A DNA stretch of 60,000 bases from Hydractinia symbiolongicarpus (lineage: Eukaryota; Cnidaria; Hydrozoa; Anthoathecata; Hydractiniidae): contig NC_079879.1 of the NCBI RefSeq assembly GCF_029227915.1, positions 25,488,501 to 25,548,500 of the forward strand, read 5' to 3'. The notes below the pieces were generated by a model. The model had not been told where the DNA came from. It ran no database searches and saw only the letters and a program-made list of their open reading frames with translations. The position numbers and the translations under genes were made by a program. How positions within the stretch are numbered: the stretch's first letter is position 1; each line of letters begins with the position of its first letter. Positions 45,460-56,777 of this stretch are shown in pieces.

Positions 45460-46150
45460 CAACATACATGCAATAAGTATTTTTATAACAAATACCACAT
45501 CTTATATTAATGCCAGCACAAAATTTATTCCCCTGCTTACTTATTCAATACCCCTGATTTCTTTTTTATTACAACTAAGATGAAAGTTATAAATAAATAT
45601 TGAGACAAGTAACAAAATTCTAGGCAGGAAAACATTCGATGGCGTCATCCGTCAGTACTCAAAATGTTTTGTATACTTGTTGCTTCTAAAGTGTAGAGAT
45701 TGAAACGGTCAAAAAAATATATATAGAAGCATGTGCTTTTGACGATCAGTTAAGGTGAATGTATGATATAAGAGCCTAACAATTTTGCTGACGTCAGCAA
45801 AGATCGGTCAAGATACGAGAAATTGTTTTGAAAAATTTGTATGTTCGTTGTTTATTTTGTATAGAGCTTAAAACGCTGTTGTATATATAGCATCATATAG
45901 TTTGATGTAAATGTGCCCCATACCCCAGGTATAATAAGGGTTAGGAACTTGCAGTCTTCACCGTGCGACAATTAGTTTACATATCACTAGCAAGAAGAAC
46001 TTCTCCAGCTTGAATGGATTAAAAGAGGGTCCTAAATACAATATCGCATAATTTACATGTAAAATACAAACGCGGAAAATTTTCAAAAGTCTGGGTAGTG
46101 AGAGGAAAACAATAAATTTAACATTAATAAATTATTTTTTAATACAAAAA
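45460..46150. other. Intergenic, no gene recognised
   Basis: AT-rich sequence between two mobile elements. No coding or repeat signal I can support. Confidence 0.45.
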
Positions 46151-46584
46151 CCTTGAACAAGTGACTAACCAACTGGATACTTTAATCAAATATATAAACA
46201 CGAGTACTTTTAGTCTCTTTCAATCTCTTAATAATCATTTCTCTTACCAATCACACTAATCTCCTCGTCAATCATATAATTATCGAGATGTTGATAGGAA
46301 TTAAAATAAAAAAAGCAACTTCTGTTACCTTGTAATATTTGTTAGTATTGCCGAATAAACCTAAGTCAACAACCACAAAGAATGTAATCTATGCCTACCA
46401 CTTATACTGAAGACGGGCAAAGGTTGTCTCCTCTTACCTCTTACCCAACTCAGCAATCTACAACAAACAGAATCTTGCAAAAAGCCATTTCCCTACTAAA
46501 TAACCCAATAACCTGAAGCAATTTATCGTCTAGTTTCGACAAAAATATACAATCATCAGCCGACAATCACTTCCTTATTTCACC

Positions 46585-46851
46585 TTAAAGTAGAACACAA
46601 AAACACAATATATTCAAAAGGACTACTAAATTTCCACATTTAACACCGAACAAGGATCCCTCATAAACATTTTCAAATAAAAGATTTGAGAATGTTTTAT
46701 CTATAAAGCCTGACATCCTCGGTAGCTCTAAATCAATCCACAACGCAAACTTACTCGAATAATAATCTCCCATATTCATTCCTCCCGACAATATTTCCTT
46801 TTGCACTTGCAAAATGTGTCTTCCCCCAATGTAGTAAAACAAAAATTCCAA
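46585..46851 (-). pseudogene. Polinton capsid protein fragment
   Basis: An 88-residue frame with GGMNMGDYYSSKFALWIDLE, which matches in pattern the region TIGQFMTERYALFIDFRSS of the capsid candidate at 37283-38410. The rest is degraded. The strand and its position relative to the MLPS gene agree with the first element. Confidence 0.5.
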
Positions 46852-47811
46852 ACACTATCAGCCTTATATTTTATTCACCCAGATTTTTTTTATAATGTAA
46901 AGCAACCTTGATGTGATAGTGCATACCAATATTATTTCAATTACCATCTACATTATAAATATTTAAAATAAATATTTAAGACTTACCATAATGAATTTCC
47001 TTCCCACCTATTTGCTACGTATATAAATCCGTACACCTCACACCAGCAACTAAATTATCCCAACTATTTAACTTTTTCAATCTAAATGACAACAACCTAA
47101 TACCATTAAACGTACAAAGTTTCACAGTCGTTTCCCTCAAATATTTAGACACAACGAAATCAGCATCAATACTGGCGCTATCACTTTACCTATCGAAGTT
47201 GACCCCCCAACAAGTTCCATAAGCTGACTAAATATATAAAATCCCGCCTTCAAGATTTTCTCTTTACCGCCTTAGGAAACCCTCTAATCCACAATAACAC
47301 TATAACACTAAAAATAATTGCACTAACCAGCCTAACCCCAATATCATAGACATTCCTAATATAACATAATACAAACTTTATTAATATGCGTAATCCTCAC
47401 ATACATTTGCCTACCCTAAAAATAATTTCCCAAAAATCCAATCCCACCAACAAAGAACATAATCTCCCCAATCTTCTATTCCTTGCTAAGCACATAATAG
47501 TCACTCAACTTAGGTTCTGTCAAATCCGGCAAACTCACTTATAGCATTTTCCTTAAAAGTGTTACTAATCATGCAAATCCTATATCTAAATCTATCCCTG
47601 GTTTTCGTAGTCTCACCAAAGTCTTATTACGTCTAATCCTCTCCTCATCACTACCACTACGTTTTCTTGTGAACACACCACCACCACTAAACGCAGCAGC
47701 ATTAACCACAGTCGAACCAATCATCATCGCTATCTCATTCGGCATTTACTTAAATCTAAAAATAATCGAATTCCACCACAAACCAAAAAAAACAACGCAG
47801 ACTTCTCATTC

Positions 47812-48054
47812 TCATGCTCTCCCGAAATTCAAGGATCTATTTACCTTGGCCACGTGTTGACTACCAACAACATCAGCATAATGACGGACAGAAACAGCGC
47901 ATATGTATGTAAAATAAACATGAAAACTATTAACCCTAATATTAGCCCCCCTCCTCATAGCAACCTCCGAAAGCAGAGTGTTATAAATATAATCCTCCAC
48001 ATCATCAAGTCTGACTAAAATATCTGACGGCAACATATTTATACCATAAACCAC
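47812..48054 (-). pseudogene. MLPS-protein homologue of the second relic
   Basis: An 80-residue frame starting MVYGINMLPSDILVRLDDVE. MLPS, LR/VRL, the DVEDY/KIEGY step and GANIRVN/ANIGVQANLN align with residues 15-55 of the protein at 39114-39464. The downstream membrane helix is not readable in frame. The alignment supports two divergent relatives of one gene. Confidence 0.55.
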
Positions 48055-48879
48055 AGAAAAATCGACTTTACTACTGGAATATTATAACAAAATCTCATAT
48101 TTTCTAATATCATCATCAACAATCAATCAACGACTCTCTTAACAATAACCTCAAGCTATTGTAGATAACCCCTCCTAGCATTCGAGTAATAATTACTTCT
48201 TTTCAGACCAACCAGACTAACGATGAACAAATAACAATATTTCAGAAATCAATGTTAAAGGATTTTTCGTCAAGCCCCTACTTTTATCAATTATCCACCG
48301 TAAATACAAATAATTCTCCAATCAATCACCCTGACCATTTTTATTCCAGTACATAAAACAACCCCTCAGAACCATATCTCACGTCCCTAACAGCATAATA
48401 TGCAATACAAACACTATTATGACCTGACCAATTATTATAATATTGAAAAAATGCTCTTTCACCAGGGATCTTCTCCTGAAGAGATTGTATTATGATACAT
48501 ATAAAAAGTTTTTAACATCTCACTAACTTACTTTAAATGTCTGGCAGAAACACCTAAGCAGAAACAGGCACAATAAATAGCAAACTAAAGCTGAACAGAC
48601 CAATGACAAAAATACCTATCATTGCTCAATAATGCCACATCCACACTATTTCTAATGACACCCTAGTGACAGGCACGTGTGATACTGAAAACATAATTCA
48701 GAAACACATTCAAAAACTCAGTATCAAAAAAGTCCTTGGACTTAACATATTTCCGACGTTTATGTAAATCGTTCACTTTTAACGCATAACCGCCAATTCT
48801 ATTATCATTTCTATTCCCAATCGGATAAATCACACCGATTTTTATTTATAAATATTCGTTTTCTAGTGAGATAAAATAT

Positions 48880-49915
48880 AAATATTTCCCCTATACCAGC
48901 AAATGTCGTCGTACATAAATAATCAGCAACGAACTTTGCAGTCTCTTTAGCAGCATTAAACACCCATGCCACAAAAGACCGAATAAAACTAGGAATTGTA
49001 TCTCCTTCTCTCCAATTTTACCCAATAACCCAGACAAAGCTCCCGACTGTTTCCTAATCCACTTACTTGCACCTACCACCAGTATAAACACCACTACCGT
49101 TACCACCACCCTCCATAGCTAACACAATGGTTTAGAGGCAATGGTTATCCCATGCTCCCTTAACGTCTTTACAACGTCTTTACATTTTAGATACCTTAAA
49201 CGACACCTTTAACGACACCTTAATCTTTGCAGCCTCACCAGACAACTTGCTCTTTAAAATTGATATTTCCTTGTTATGCATATCAGTTCACCCTGAAGCC
49301 TCTGTAGTCTATCCTTAACATACTGCCTTATCTCAAAATAATCATCACTCAACTCAATAATAATAATAGTTTTCTATTTTTGATACTCCACATAACATAT
49401 TTCACTGAATCAGTCTTTAACTCAATTCTAATACCCTGCAACAACTTATCGAGACCAACAACCTCCCTTATTACTTGCTAAACTCAAGCGTCTGTCCTTC
49501 CGTAACAATGTTTCTCACATCTCCAGCATTTTTGACAATCTCATCCACAAACCCAACCAACTCATCACCCCAACTTATTTATTTCACCTGCGTTATCCTA
49601 TCCACTATCTCTTGTATCTTAATTCCTTCCAACGAATTTTGCCTTGATTTAAATTCTTTGTCAATAACATCGAAGGGAAAACTTTCTAGCCACCCCTTAG
49701 TCAAGACCTGCAACAATTTTCTCAGAGCCTTCAATTGCCATCGTTATTTGTCAAATCTGCAGAACCCTGGACTTTATAAAACAACTTATTTCCTTTTATC
49801 TCAAAAACGATTGGCAATGGGAACGGAAGAATAATCCAACCCATATCTTTTTATAAACATCGCCTGTTTTATATCTATCCACTCCGGTTCTTTAGTATAG
49901 TACCCTGACATATTA
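48880..49915 (-). pseudogene. Unidentified gene of the second relic, first on minus
   Basis: Begins MSGYYTKEPEWIDIKQAMF at about 49913 and is then broken. Readable pieces follow on minus: ALRKLLQVLTKGWLESFPFD, LSDDYFEIRQYVKDRLQRLQ and a C-terminal 72-residue frame (48891-49109) opening with MVVTVVVFILVVGASKWI and IRKQSGALSGLLGKIG. This suggests a helical protein with a membrane segment. It starts divergently to the integrase relic. No family is recognised. Confidence 0.4.
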
Positions 49916-49941
49916 ATAATCGACGAGGAAGAGGAATTTTA

Positions 49942-50395
49942 TTGTTATATCACGAGATTATTCAAAAACACTCCACATGCATCGAACGAGATGATTCAAA
50001 ACAACATAGAACTCAGGGTATTATCAAAAGTTTCAATAGAACATTGGGGGAAACATTGTTCAGTTCTCAATATAGGAAAGAGATGAATGAGTTGCAGGAT
50101 GTGCTTGATGGTATTAATAAGGATAAGACTAGATTATTAGAATAATATTACGATTAAGTTAGATAGTATTTATCAGGGTTTTTAAAGACCAAGGAAGCAT
50201 AGTGAATTGTTATTGCAAGTGGGCAACTCTGTAAGATATTTGCATGGGATTGTAAGTTGGATGGTTGGAAGGAGAAGCTACTGATCCAAATAGGTACTAG
50301 TGTCAATCAACCGACGTTATTGTATTATTTGTATGGAGAGAAAAGATATTTTGTAATGGAGGAATTGCTGGTCGTTTATTTTTGCTTTAACTAGT
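49942..50395 (+). pseudogene. Polinton integrase C-terminal remnant (second relic)
   Basis: The frame at 49942-50145 has GIIKSFNRTLGETLFSSQY, the region after the catalytic Glu of retroviral-like integrases, followed by degraded text ending YYLYGEKRYFVMEELLVV (about 50320-50380). This matches the YYLKEG...EELMLVP C-terminus in the first element. The N-terminus and the Asp residues are absent. The frame is C-poor like the rest of this arm. Confidence 0.65.
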
Positions 50396-50749
50396 TGTCG
50401 AAAACCAAATTATCGTTTATTATGTTTTTGTTTCGATTTTATTATGCAGGTAATTGCTTGTTATTTTATGCATTTAGCTGGTTAGGTCGTTGTAATTTGT
50501 TGGCAGTTAGTTTAATAACTAGTTGGGATCTTGCTAAATAGTGGATTGATTAGATGTTAAATGATTGAGTATGGTGAATTGAGGTGGTGGATTTTCAAAT
50601 GTTTTTGGAATTTTTAGGATCTAATAAAAATAATGTATCGTTTTATTAATGTTGTTGGTTGTAAAAGTGGCGATATTTCTCTAAAACCTGAAAGATTGAT
50701 TGCATGTTTTATTCGTTGTGTTACAACGCAATATCTAAGGAAGCATTTT

Positions 50750-51240
50750 GTATAAGGAATAGATTAAAACTTCTGTAATTTTCTTCACCAAGAAACAACG
50801 CCAACACCTTATCATTAATGATAAGCGAATCAGTATTTGTAGGTGTCAGTGATACAGAAGATGCCATATTTTCTGGTGAAAAATTCCTAAGCAAGCATTA
50901 ACATTACATGCCTTGGCATGGTGCTCCCGAACTGGTAAAACACCTTTCTCAAGCTGCAGAAGCCATGCAGCATTTTCTTTTCACCCAGCATTGTTCCCAT
51001 GTTGCGAAGAAATCAAAATTTGTCTATTAAGTGCCATATGTTGAAAATTTGAAGCACATCCTTACAACATAAGTTGATTTTCAATAAGCAGCAACTGTGA
51101 AAAATCACCAAATGGAAGGTCATTATTATACCTGTCTTGTAAAAGACGATTTATAGCAGAAAAAGCATGCTTGGGAATCATGGGGGCTTCGTCAAATAAA
51201 CACAGACTCTTTAGTCGTTTTCTGTGGCATAAGGAGAAGC
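50750..51240 (-). pseudogene. Helitron helicase (PIF1-like) fragment
   Basis: Minus-strand text has a DEAPMIPKHAF Walker B/motif II region, then RYNNDLPFGDF, and after stops HGNNAG and NDKVLALFLGEEN near 50800. These are landmarks of the PIF1-type helicase of Helitron Rep/helicase proteins. Walker A lies upstream and is not readable. Several stops and shifts; inactive. Confidence 0.7.
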
Positions 51241-51384
51241 ATGAAAATTAAAATCAGTAAGCGATTTACCGAATTGTCTAAGTGCGAAATAAATATCTTA
51301 AAGCACCCTGTACTCAGATAATTCCCTGTCCAATTGGCGATTTTAATCCTCCGACGTAAAGGCCAAGGCAAACCAGTCCAACTT

Positions 51385-51925
51385 TTCATCCAACACACTT
51401 CTTCCATGTTGGATGAAACGTTGGATAAAAAACTTTATTGTTGGATGAGGTAAGATTATAGGTTTGTGGACACTTCTTTCATCCAACATTTGAACGTTTG
51501 AAAGTTTGATCGTTCATTCATTCTTTAAAAACAAAATGGCGGATGACAAGAGGTCTGCAGTGCTTGTCAGATGACGAAAAGCCAAAACGTGGTGAAAAAA
51601 TATTGATAAAGAGGGCAAAATGGATATTGTAATATTAATCATAAAGGAATTTAGAATCGAAGACAGGCTCAGATTCAGGGAATAGTTAAGAATTGATGTG
51701 AAAGAATAAGATGTTCCATTTGATTTCACCTGGTCAAATGAGTAACTGTGTTTTGCCCTGCTCTACCTGTAATTGCAAATGTTTCTTATTGACACACTTG
51801 AATTGTAAACATTCCATTGAAAAATTCAAGTGTTTTCAAACTGTTTTGAACGTACTAACGTTAGAAATTTACAGAGTTTGTAGATGTTGGAAATAACATG
51901 CTACCAAACCAATCCAACAACAAAA
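51385..51925. mobile_element. Short Harbinger-like insertion inside the Helitron relic
   Basis: A perfect 11-bp stem TTCATCCAACA/TGTTGGATGAA (51385-51395, 51407-51417) and further TTGGAT words at 51422 and 51438 mark the left side. A matching CCAATCCAACAAC lies at about 51908-51920. Inside, from the ATG at 51536, a broken frame ends with KEFRIEDRLRFRE, similar to the N-terminal ELRLED...F segment of Harbinger transposases (compare exon 1 at 13246-13433). It separates the Helitron N-domain from the helicase. Ends and target duplication are uncertain. Confidence 0.4.
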
Positions 51926-51969
51926 TGATGCATTAAAAATGATAGTATTAGGCCAGTGTACTGGCAACT

Positions 51970-52330
51970 GGTTCATCACTCGGAAAAAACAAAGGGTAAG
52001 CCATTGGATCCAAGCTCGCAGACAATATGGACATATTTCGTAATTAATCTTCTCATAATAACATCCCTGTTTTCAGGAGGAGCTTCATCTTGGCCAACAA
52101 ACACTGCAGCTACTTCGTAGTGATTTGGCAATTTATATCGTCTTTGATCGCTTACAACACTAATATACATGCGCACTTAAGACGAAGAACGATTTGCAAC
52201 TGTTGCCTGATTTAACTCTTCAGCTTTAATCTCAGTCATGTATCTGTAGGCAGCAGCAAAAGGACTAACTCTATTCAACAAAATCTGAACTGTTTGCATC
52301 ACCTCTAGTCTGCATCAGTTGTTTTCGGGA
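51970..52330 (-). pseudogene. Helitron_like_N domain fragment
   Basis: Minus-strand text LLNRVSPFAAAYRYMTEIK, then SDQRRYKLPNHYEVAAVFVG, then PPENRDVIMRRL matches the upstream N-domain of Helitron proteins (order PF..Y.., RRYN.P...EVAA, NRDI). Two stops interrupt it. It belongs with the helicase piece at 50750-51240; the Rep HUH region between them is missing. Confidence 0.7.
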
Positions 52331-52779
52331 CGTACCATTCTCTCGTTGAGCGCCCTACTTGCTTCATAAATATAAAGCTGAATAAAATTTGTAATTACGT
52401 AATGTTTAACAAATTACATTTATTTGCGCATTCTTTGCGAGTAAAAAAACACCTTTGGTAAGCCGAATTTCTTCTGGTTCGGATTTTCAGTCACAGACAA
52501 ACTTGCCATATTAACATATATGAGACTAGTCGATTAAGCCATTGAAAAAAAACTATTTAAGCAAGAAATAAATAAAAGTTTGTCATTTAATTTGACTGGC
52601 GTCAGCAATGACCTGTCGATGAACAAAGAACTTGTTCCAGTATTGTGTAGAGCTAGTTACTTAACTAGTCACTTATACGCCTTAGGACAGCAAATGCATG
52701 AACCATAAGAAAGTGACTGGTGAGTTTGTGTCGTGGACAACCATGATCACTCACGCAAGGTGAACTTAACTTTACTTTA

Positions 52780-53580
52780 GATTCACCAGTTAGCTGGTGT
52801 CTGATTGCCGCAGACACCAGCTGTTGGGTGTTAGGGAACAAAACTTAAGTCGCTCCTTTACATCATCGATCTTTAAAATGTGGTATAGCACTGCCCACAC
52901 AGATTTCTTCATTGCATAAATGTTATCTGTAATCTGCCTTATTGCCATTCCATAATAGTTTTGGAGTGTATTTATTGGTTTATCAGTTAGTCTTCCTTTT
53001 CACATAATTTTTCCTATCTGATAACACTGCACCTTTTTTATTTTGTCGTAAAGTCCTTAATCTATTCCCCATTCTTTTTTGCACATGTCCTACACATTCT
53101 TTTTTGTCAATAACAATATCTGCACCATATGGTTGTGTGGCAACTACTTCATTGAAAGAGAGGTATCACATCCCCAATGTACGATGTATATCTCAAATTG
53201 TTTTTTCGATGGAACGTCCAAACATCTTCACCTTCCATAGAGCCTGAAGATTTATCGTGATTTGCATTGCAAACATGATTGTTCTTCCAATCAAAATAAC
53301 CAGGTTTGTTAGTTTTACCCTCCCCAGTAGTAACAAGCTTGACATTTTTTAGATAGTGTATGCGTGTCAATACATTTTCCATTATCTTTTGACATCAGGG
53401 TTACAACACCGTTCATTGATGCGTGTCTTCCTTTTTGCCATGTCAGTGCCAGTGAGATATTTTTGGAGATTTTTTTTCTTCGTTTCTTTAGCTGCAAGGA
53501 AACTACTTTCCTTAGCAGTATCTTCATATGCATTATGCAGTACATTGTTTATATTATTGCATATTATTGTACCACCTTAA
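52780..53580 (-). pseudogene. Mutator-like transposase domain relic
   Basis: Minus-strand pieces in order: SLALTWQKGRHASMNGVVTL, SKDNGKCIDTHTLSKKCQAC (53545-53315), then NHVCNANHDKSSGSMEGE (about 53260), and below it GADIVIDKKECVGHVQKRMG (about 53080). These are the hallmark blocks of the Mutator-like transposase domain family found in many invertebrate elements. At least three frame breaks; the end near 52780 keeps a CPNT-like block. No terminal repeats identified. A hairpin-like AACACCCAACAGCTGGTG/CACCAGCTAAC... occurs at about 52790-52830. Confidence 0.75.
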
Positions 53581-53639
53581 AGAAAACATTTGTATCTCTT
53601 GTAAATGATCAATTTAATTTCTGTAAAAGAAATAATTGA

Positions 53640-53964
53640 AAATATCATATTAGGCGTGTTAGTAACAGAATTTAACCTGTATGGCCTGATATTAATAGGC
53701 TACTTCTGAGCCAACCCAAGCGTTTTAAAATAGATAGATCGATGACGCCATCAACATATACTTAAACTCTAGCATCTCTTCAACCTTTCGTCAAAAGCAC
53801 ACATTCCTATACATTTTCTTGATCAGAGCTTCAAGCTCTACATAATGGAGGCAACGATTAAACTGTTTTAAAAATAATTTCTTTTGTTTACTTTATTACA
53901 AAATGAGCCGTTTATTACATAATACGGCACAAACGGGTTCGGGTTTTCGAGATTATAATGTATA
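53640..53964. other. Intergenic, no gene recognised
   Basis: AT-rich spacer between the Mutator-like relic and the Helitron pair. It includes GATAGATCGATGACGCCATCA and short inverted words but nothing classifiable. Confidence 0.4.
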
Positions 53965-54114
53965 CTAGTCTTTAGCCCGTGGAAAAATCCACGGTTTCGC
54001 CAGTCCTTTTTATACCGCATTGCGTGTGTCTCGCTACCTGCGCAGCTAAGCTACCATTTTGCGTGACAGACAGACGGACGGACGGACAGACGTATACGGG
54101 CATTATAATATAGA
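53965..54114 (-). mobile_element. Non-autonomous Helitron (family A)
   Basis: On minus it starts TCTATATTATAATGCCCG and has a short GACG/GACA core (GTCTGTCCGTCCGTCC). It ends with the perfect hairpin CCGTGGATTTTTCCACGG, then GCTAAAGACTAG followed by T. The Helitron structural ends (TC, hairpin, CTAG, A/T insertion) are all present. It abuts a family B copy. Confidence 0.8.
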
Positions 54115-54294
54115 TAGTCGTTAGCTCGTGGAAAAACCCACGGGGTCGCCCGTCCTATAAATTAACTCGTTGCAACAAAGGGGACAGAAATATATCGCAT
54201 TTGGTATTGGTGCCCATTTTAAAAATTTCGTGTTTCCGTTACTGGACACGGCTTTCGCGGACACACAGACAGACGACGGCTATTATTAAAGAGA
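54115..54294 (-). mobile_element. Non-autonomous Helitron (family B), head-to-tail with family A
   Basis: On minus it starts TCTCTTTAATAATAGCCGTC, with GTCTGTCTGTGTGTCCGCG inside, and ends with hairpin CCCGTGGGTTTTTCCACGAG and GCTAACGACTA directly joined to the TC of the family A copy. The same arrangement recurs at 56491-56774. Confidence 0.75.
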
Positions 54295-54299
54295 TAATT

Positions 54300-55689
54300 A
54301 TAAGGATATATCAAGAGAATATAATGCTCCAAAATTGTTTTTCAATTTTTTTGTTTGGCGCAATGACAATTTTTCAAGAGTTACAAAGCTTTTTAAAGCA
54401 AAACGTTTCGCCATATCTAAAAAAAGTCTGTTTTAATAAAGACAAAAAGTTGCATACTTTTACAAAAACGTCAAAAGGTTTTTACTTAATGCATACGTTA
54501 AAAAAATGGGGCTGAAATAGAACAGGTTCAATGTTTTCATGTTTTTAATTGTACAAGTGACGTGTAGAATACGTTTTATTAGCTACTTAGAAATTATACT
54601 TACAGTATACTTTTTAAAAGCCAGCCTTGAAAATTCTCAACTTTGTATAGATCTGTGTTCTAATTTTCTACCAACTGTGTTTACTTAGGTGATGATAAAC
54701 CTAACTTTATCTTTCCTTCGTTAAAAATAGGAGAATAAAATGTTTCTTCAAATTACACCGATATTTTTATTGGCCATTCAATATACTTTTGCGTGACTTA
54801 CCACATATTTTACGTTACGTAAATTTAACAAGGGTATACTTATCAAAGTACTCCACAAACGTTTATATTTTCAACATCGATATATTATTTTTGTTTGTAT
54901 TGGGTGATTCTACTTTTTCCAAGAGGAACATAAACTATTTTGAAACTCCGCGCAATAAAGGTTCTGTTGTTCCTTTTAATGGTTTACGTGTATGTTCGTT
55001 CATAATATAAGTTCAGAAAAAAAGATAGGCGAAGCAAAGAGATTATGGGCGTTGAAAGTAGTTTACGATAAAAACGTGGCTGGGAGCTTTACCTTAACCG
55101 ATATTGGTTGCGTCGTTTATTTTGGCAGTGTCTGCGAAATTTAATACGTACTAAAGATAACGAGGGGACGGTTGACGTGGATGTATCCTGAAAAACCTGC
55201 AATATTCTAACTCTTCTGTGCGCTACCCATACATGATCTTATTGAACACTCCAAATTGGTTTGACTGTTACAACCCAAGCATTTCTCTTTTTAGCTTTTC
55301 CCCTTTTTACAGGCCGTTGCTGAAAAGAAAGATTACCTGAAAAATCTTCTTATCCCATTTTAGACTTCAGGACATGGCAGTTACAGTGCCACCGAACCCA
55401 TAATTGCAAAACTGGTATTTCTATACAGAGATACAATTATGACTTGTGGTGTTCCATTTGCTCCAAATCGGAATATAAAAAAAGATTTAGGACAACGAAA
55501 GCTCCAAGTGTTACTGCACAGAAACGAAGAAGACGATGTTCATCTTCTCATATTTGGGTTGGTATGAATTGTGAAAAAATTGAGAAACAAATAAGAAACA
55601 AAAGAAATGATGTGTATATAAAATAGTGTGAAAATATACTATTGTTAATAATGGAAACTTTTACAATCTCTAAACGTGGTTTTGGAGTA
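54300..55689. other. Intergenic, no gene recognised
   Basis: Open frames at 54201-54515, 54789-55010 and 55444-55626 have AT-driven composition and no family features. No repeats stand out. Confidence 0.4.
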
Positions 55690-56106
55690 CAGTCGACACT
55701 CGATATCCCGAACTCCGTTATCTCGAGCTTTAGCTGTCTCCAACTATTTTTCCGTACCCTTCAGCTCATTTTATCACTTTATCCTGAATTTACATTTGTG
55801 AATTTTTGGTAGTATTTTATGTTTTTTTTGCAGATAATAATTTGACTAATTCTCTTTAAAGCATTGTTTTTTCTTTTAGTAACAAATACATACTATTATG
55901 CTCAATCTTTTTTCTTTGCTCCTCGTTTTCAGCTAAGCAATCTAATCAAGAACGTAAACTGTCGTAAACAATTACGGCTTTTTGATATCTCAAACTTTAA
56001 AAGCCTTCGACGCTCGATATCTCGACTATTCTTTATCTCTAACTATCGATTATTCGAATTTTTCTTCTTCGGTCCCCTAACAGTTCAAGATATCGAGCGT
56101 CGACTG
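55690..56106. mobile_element. Pogo-type MITE
   Basis: Terminal repeats CAGTCGACACTCGATATC and its inverted form (GATATCGAGCGTCGACTG) bound 417 bp. The left flank ends TA and the right flank begins TTA, compatible with a decayed TA duplication. Inner copies of CTCGATATCTCGA occur near the right end. No transposase is present. The TIR differs from that of the pogo element at 11384. Confidence 0.7.
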
Positions 56107-56490
56107 TTACTTACATTTTAAGCGAAGTGAAACATGAAGTAATGGCCGACTTCGAATCCTAGATAGAATAACAACACAAAATAAGAAAAAAATCGGACTG
56201 TTTTTACTTTTAAATTGAAAGAGAAATAGCAATATAAAGCGAGTTTACCATATATGCTACATAGCCATATTCTCTTTTATTGACATTTTTAGAAAAATTT
56301 TATTACTGTATTGGGCGGAAAAAAGCAAACAGATAAATTTATCAGTAAACATAAAAGAATCAATTGACTATTCTTTAAAAATGCGACAGAGGAATCTTTC
56401 TTTAAATTGTATTCATTGCGTGCGTTCTGTGAACGATATTTCAATTTGGGCAACATTTGTTGAGATCCTTGGTCAAAGAATATGTAGAAA

Positions 56491-56623
56491 CTAGTCGGTG
56501 GCCCGTGACAAAACTCACGGGTGCGCCGTCCTTTTTATACCGCATTGCATGCGTCTCGCTACTTGCGCAGCTAAGCTACCATTTTGCGTGACAGACGGAC
56601 GTATACGGGTATTATAATATAGA
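56491..56623 (-). mobile_element. Non-autonomous Helitron (family A), second pair
   Basis: Same ends as 53965-54114: on minus TCTATATTATAATACCCG at the start, a very short GTCCGTCTGTC core, and hairpin CCGTGAGTTTTGTCACGGG near the CTAG end (56491-56494). Confidence 0.8.
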
Positions 56624-56774
56624 CCAGTCATTAGTCCATGAGAAAATCCACGGGTTCGCCCGTTTTTTAAATTTACCCGTCCCAGCAGAGTGTTTCCGTA
56701 GCAAGTCTTTCTAAATGAGGGTGGGGGGGGGGGTCCGCGCAGAGACTGAAAAAAAAAGGCTATTATTAAAGAGA
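56624..56774 (-). mobile_element. Non-autonomous Helitron (family B), second pair
   Basis: On minus it starts TCTCTTTAATAATAGCC and ends with hairpin CCGTGGATTTTCTCATGG and ACTAATGACTGG, joined to the family A copy. It contains an 11-G run (56723-56733). Confidence 0.7.
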
Positions 56775-56777
56775 TAG

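Larger units (their letters stand above)
46150..50680. mobile_element. Second Polinton-like relic with extreme strand skew
   Basis: Minus-strand genes occupy about 46.5-49.9 kb and an integrase C-terminus lies on plus at 49.95-50.4 kb. Two frames match the Polinton at 27.7-40.7 kb (capsid-like 46585-46851 and the MLPS protein 47812-48054) in the same relative order and strand, but the integrase sits at the opposite side. The plus strand is very poor in G from about 46.2 to 49.9 kb (for example 2 G against 16 C in 47041-47100) and very poor in C from 49.93 to 50.65 kb (2 C against 17 G in 50521-50580). Ends were judged from the composition change; no terminal repeats were found. Confidence 0.65.

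Noticed and set aside
49475-49834. Ser/Thr-rich plus-strand frame
   Set aside because: Shadow of the C-depleted minus-strand gene; its composition is explained by the skew.
55444-55626. Small Cys/Arg-rich protein
   Set aside because: No upstream signal, splice or family support.
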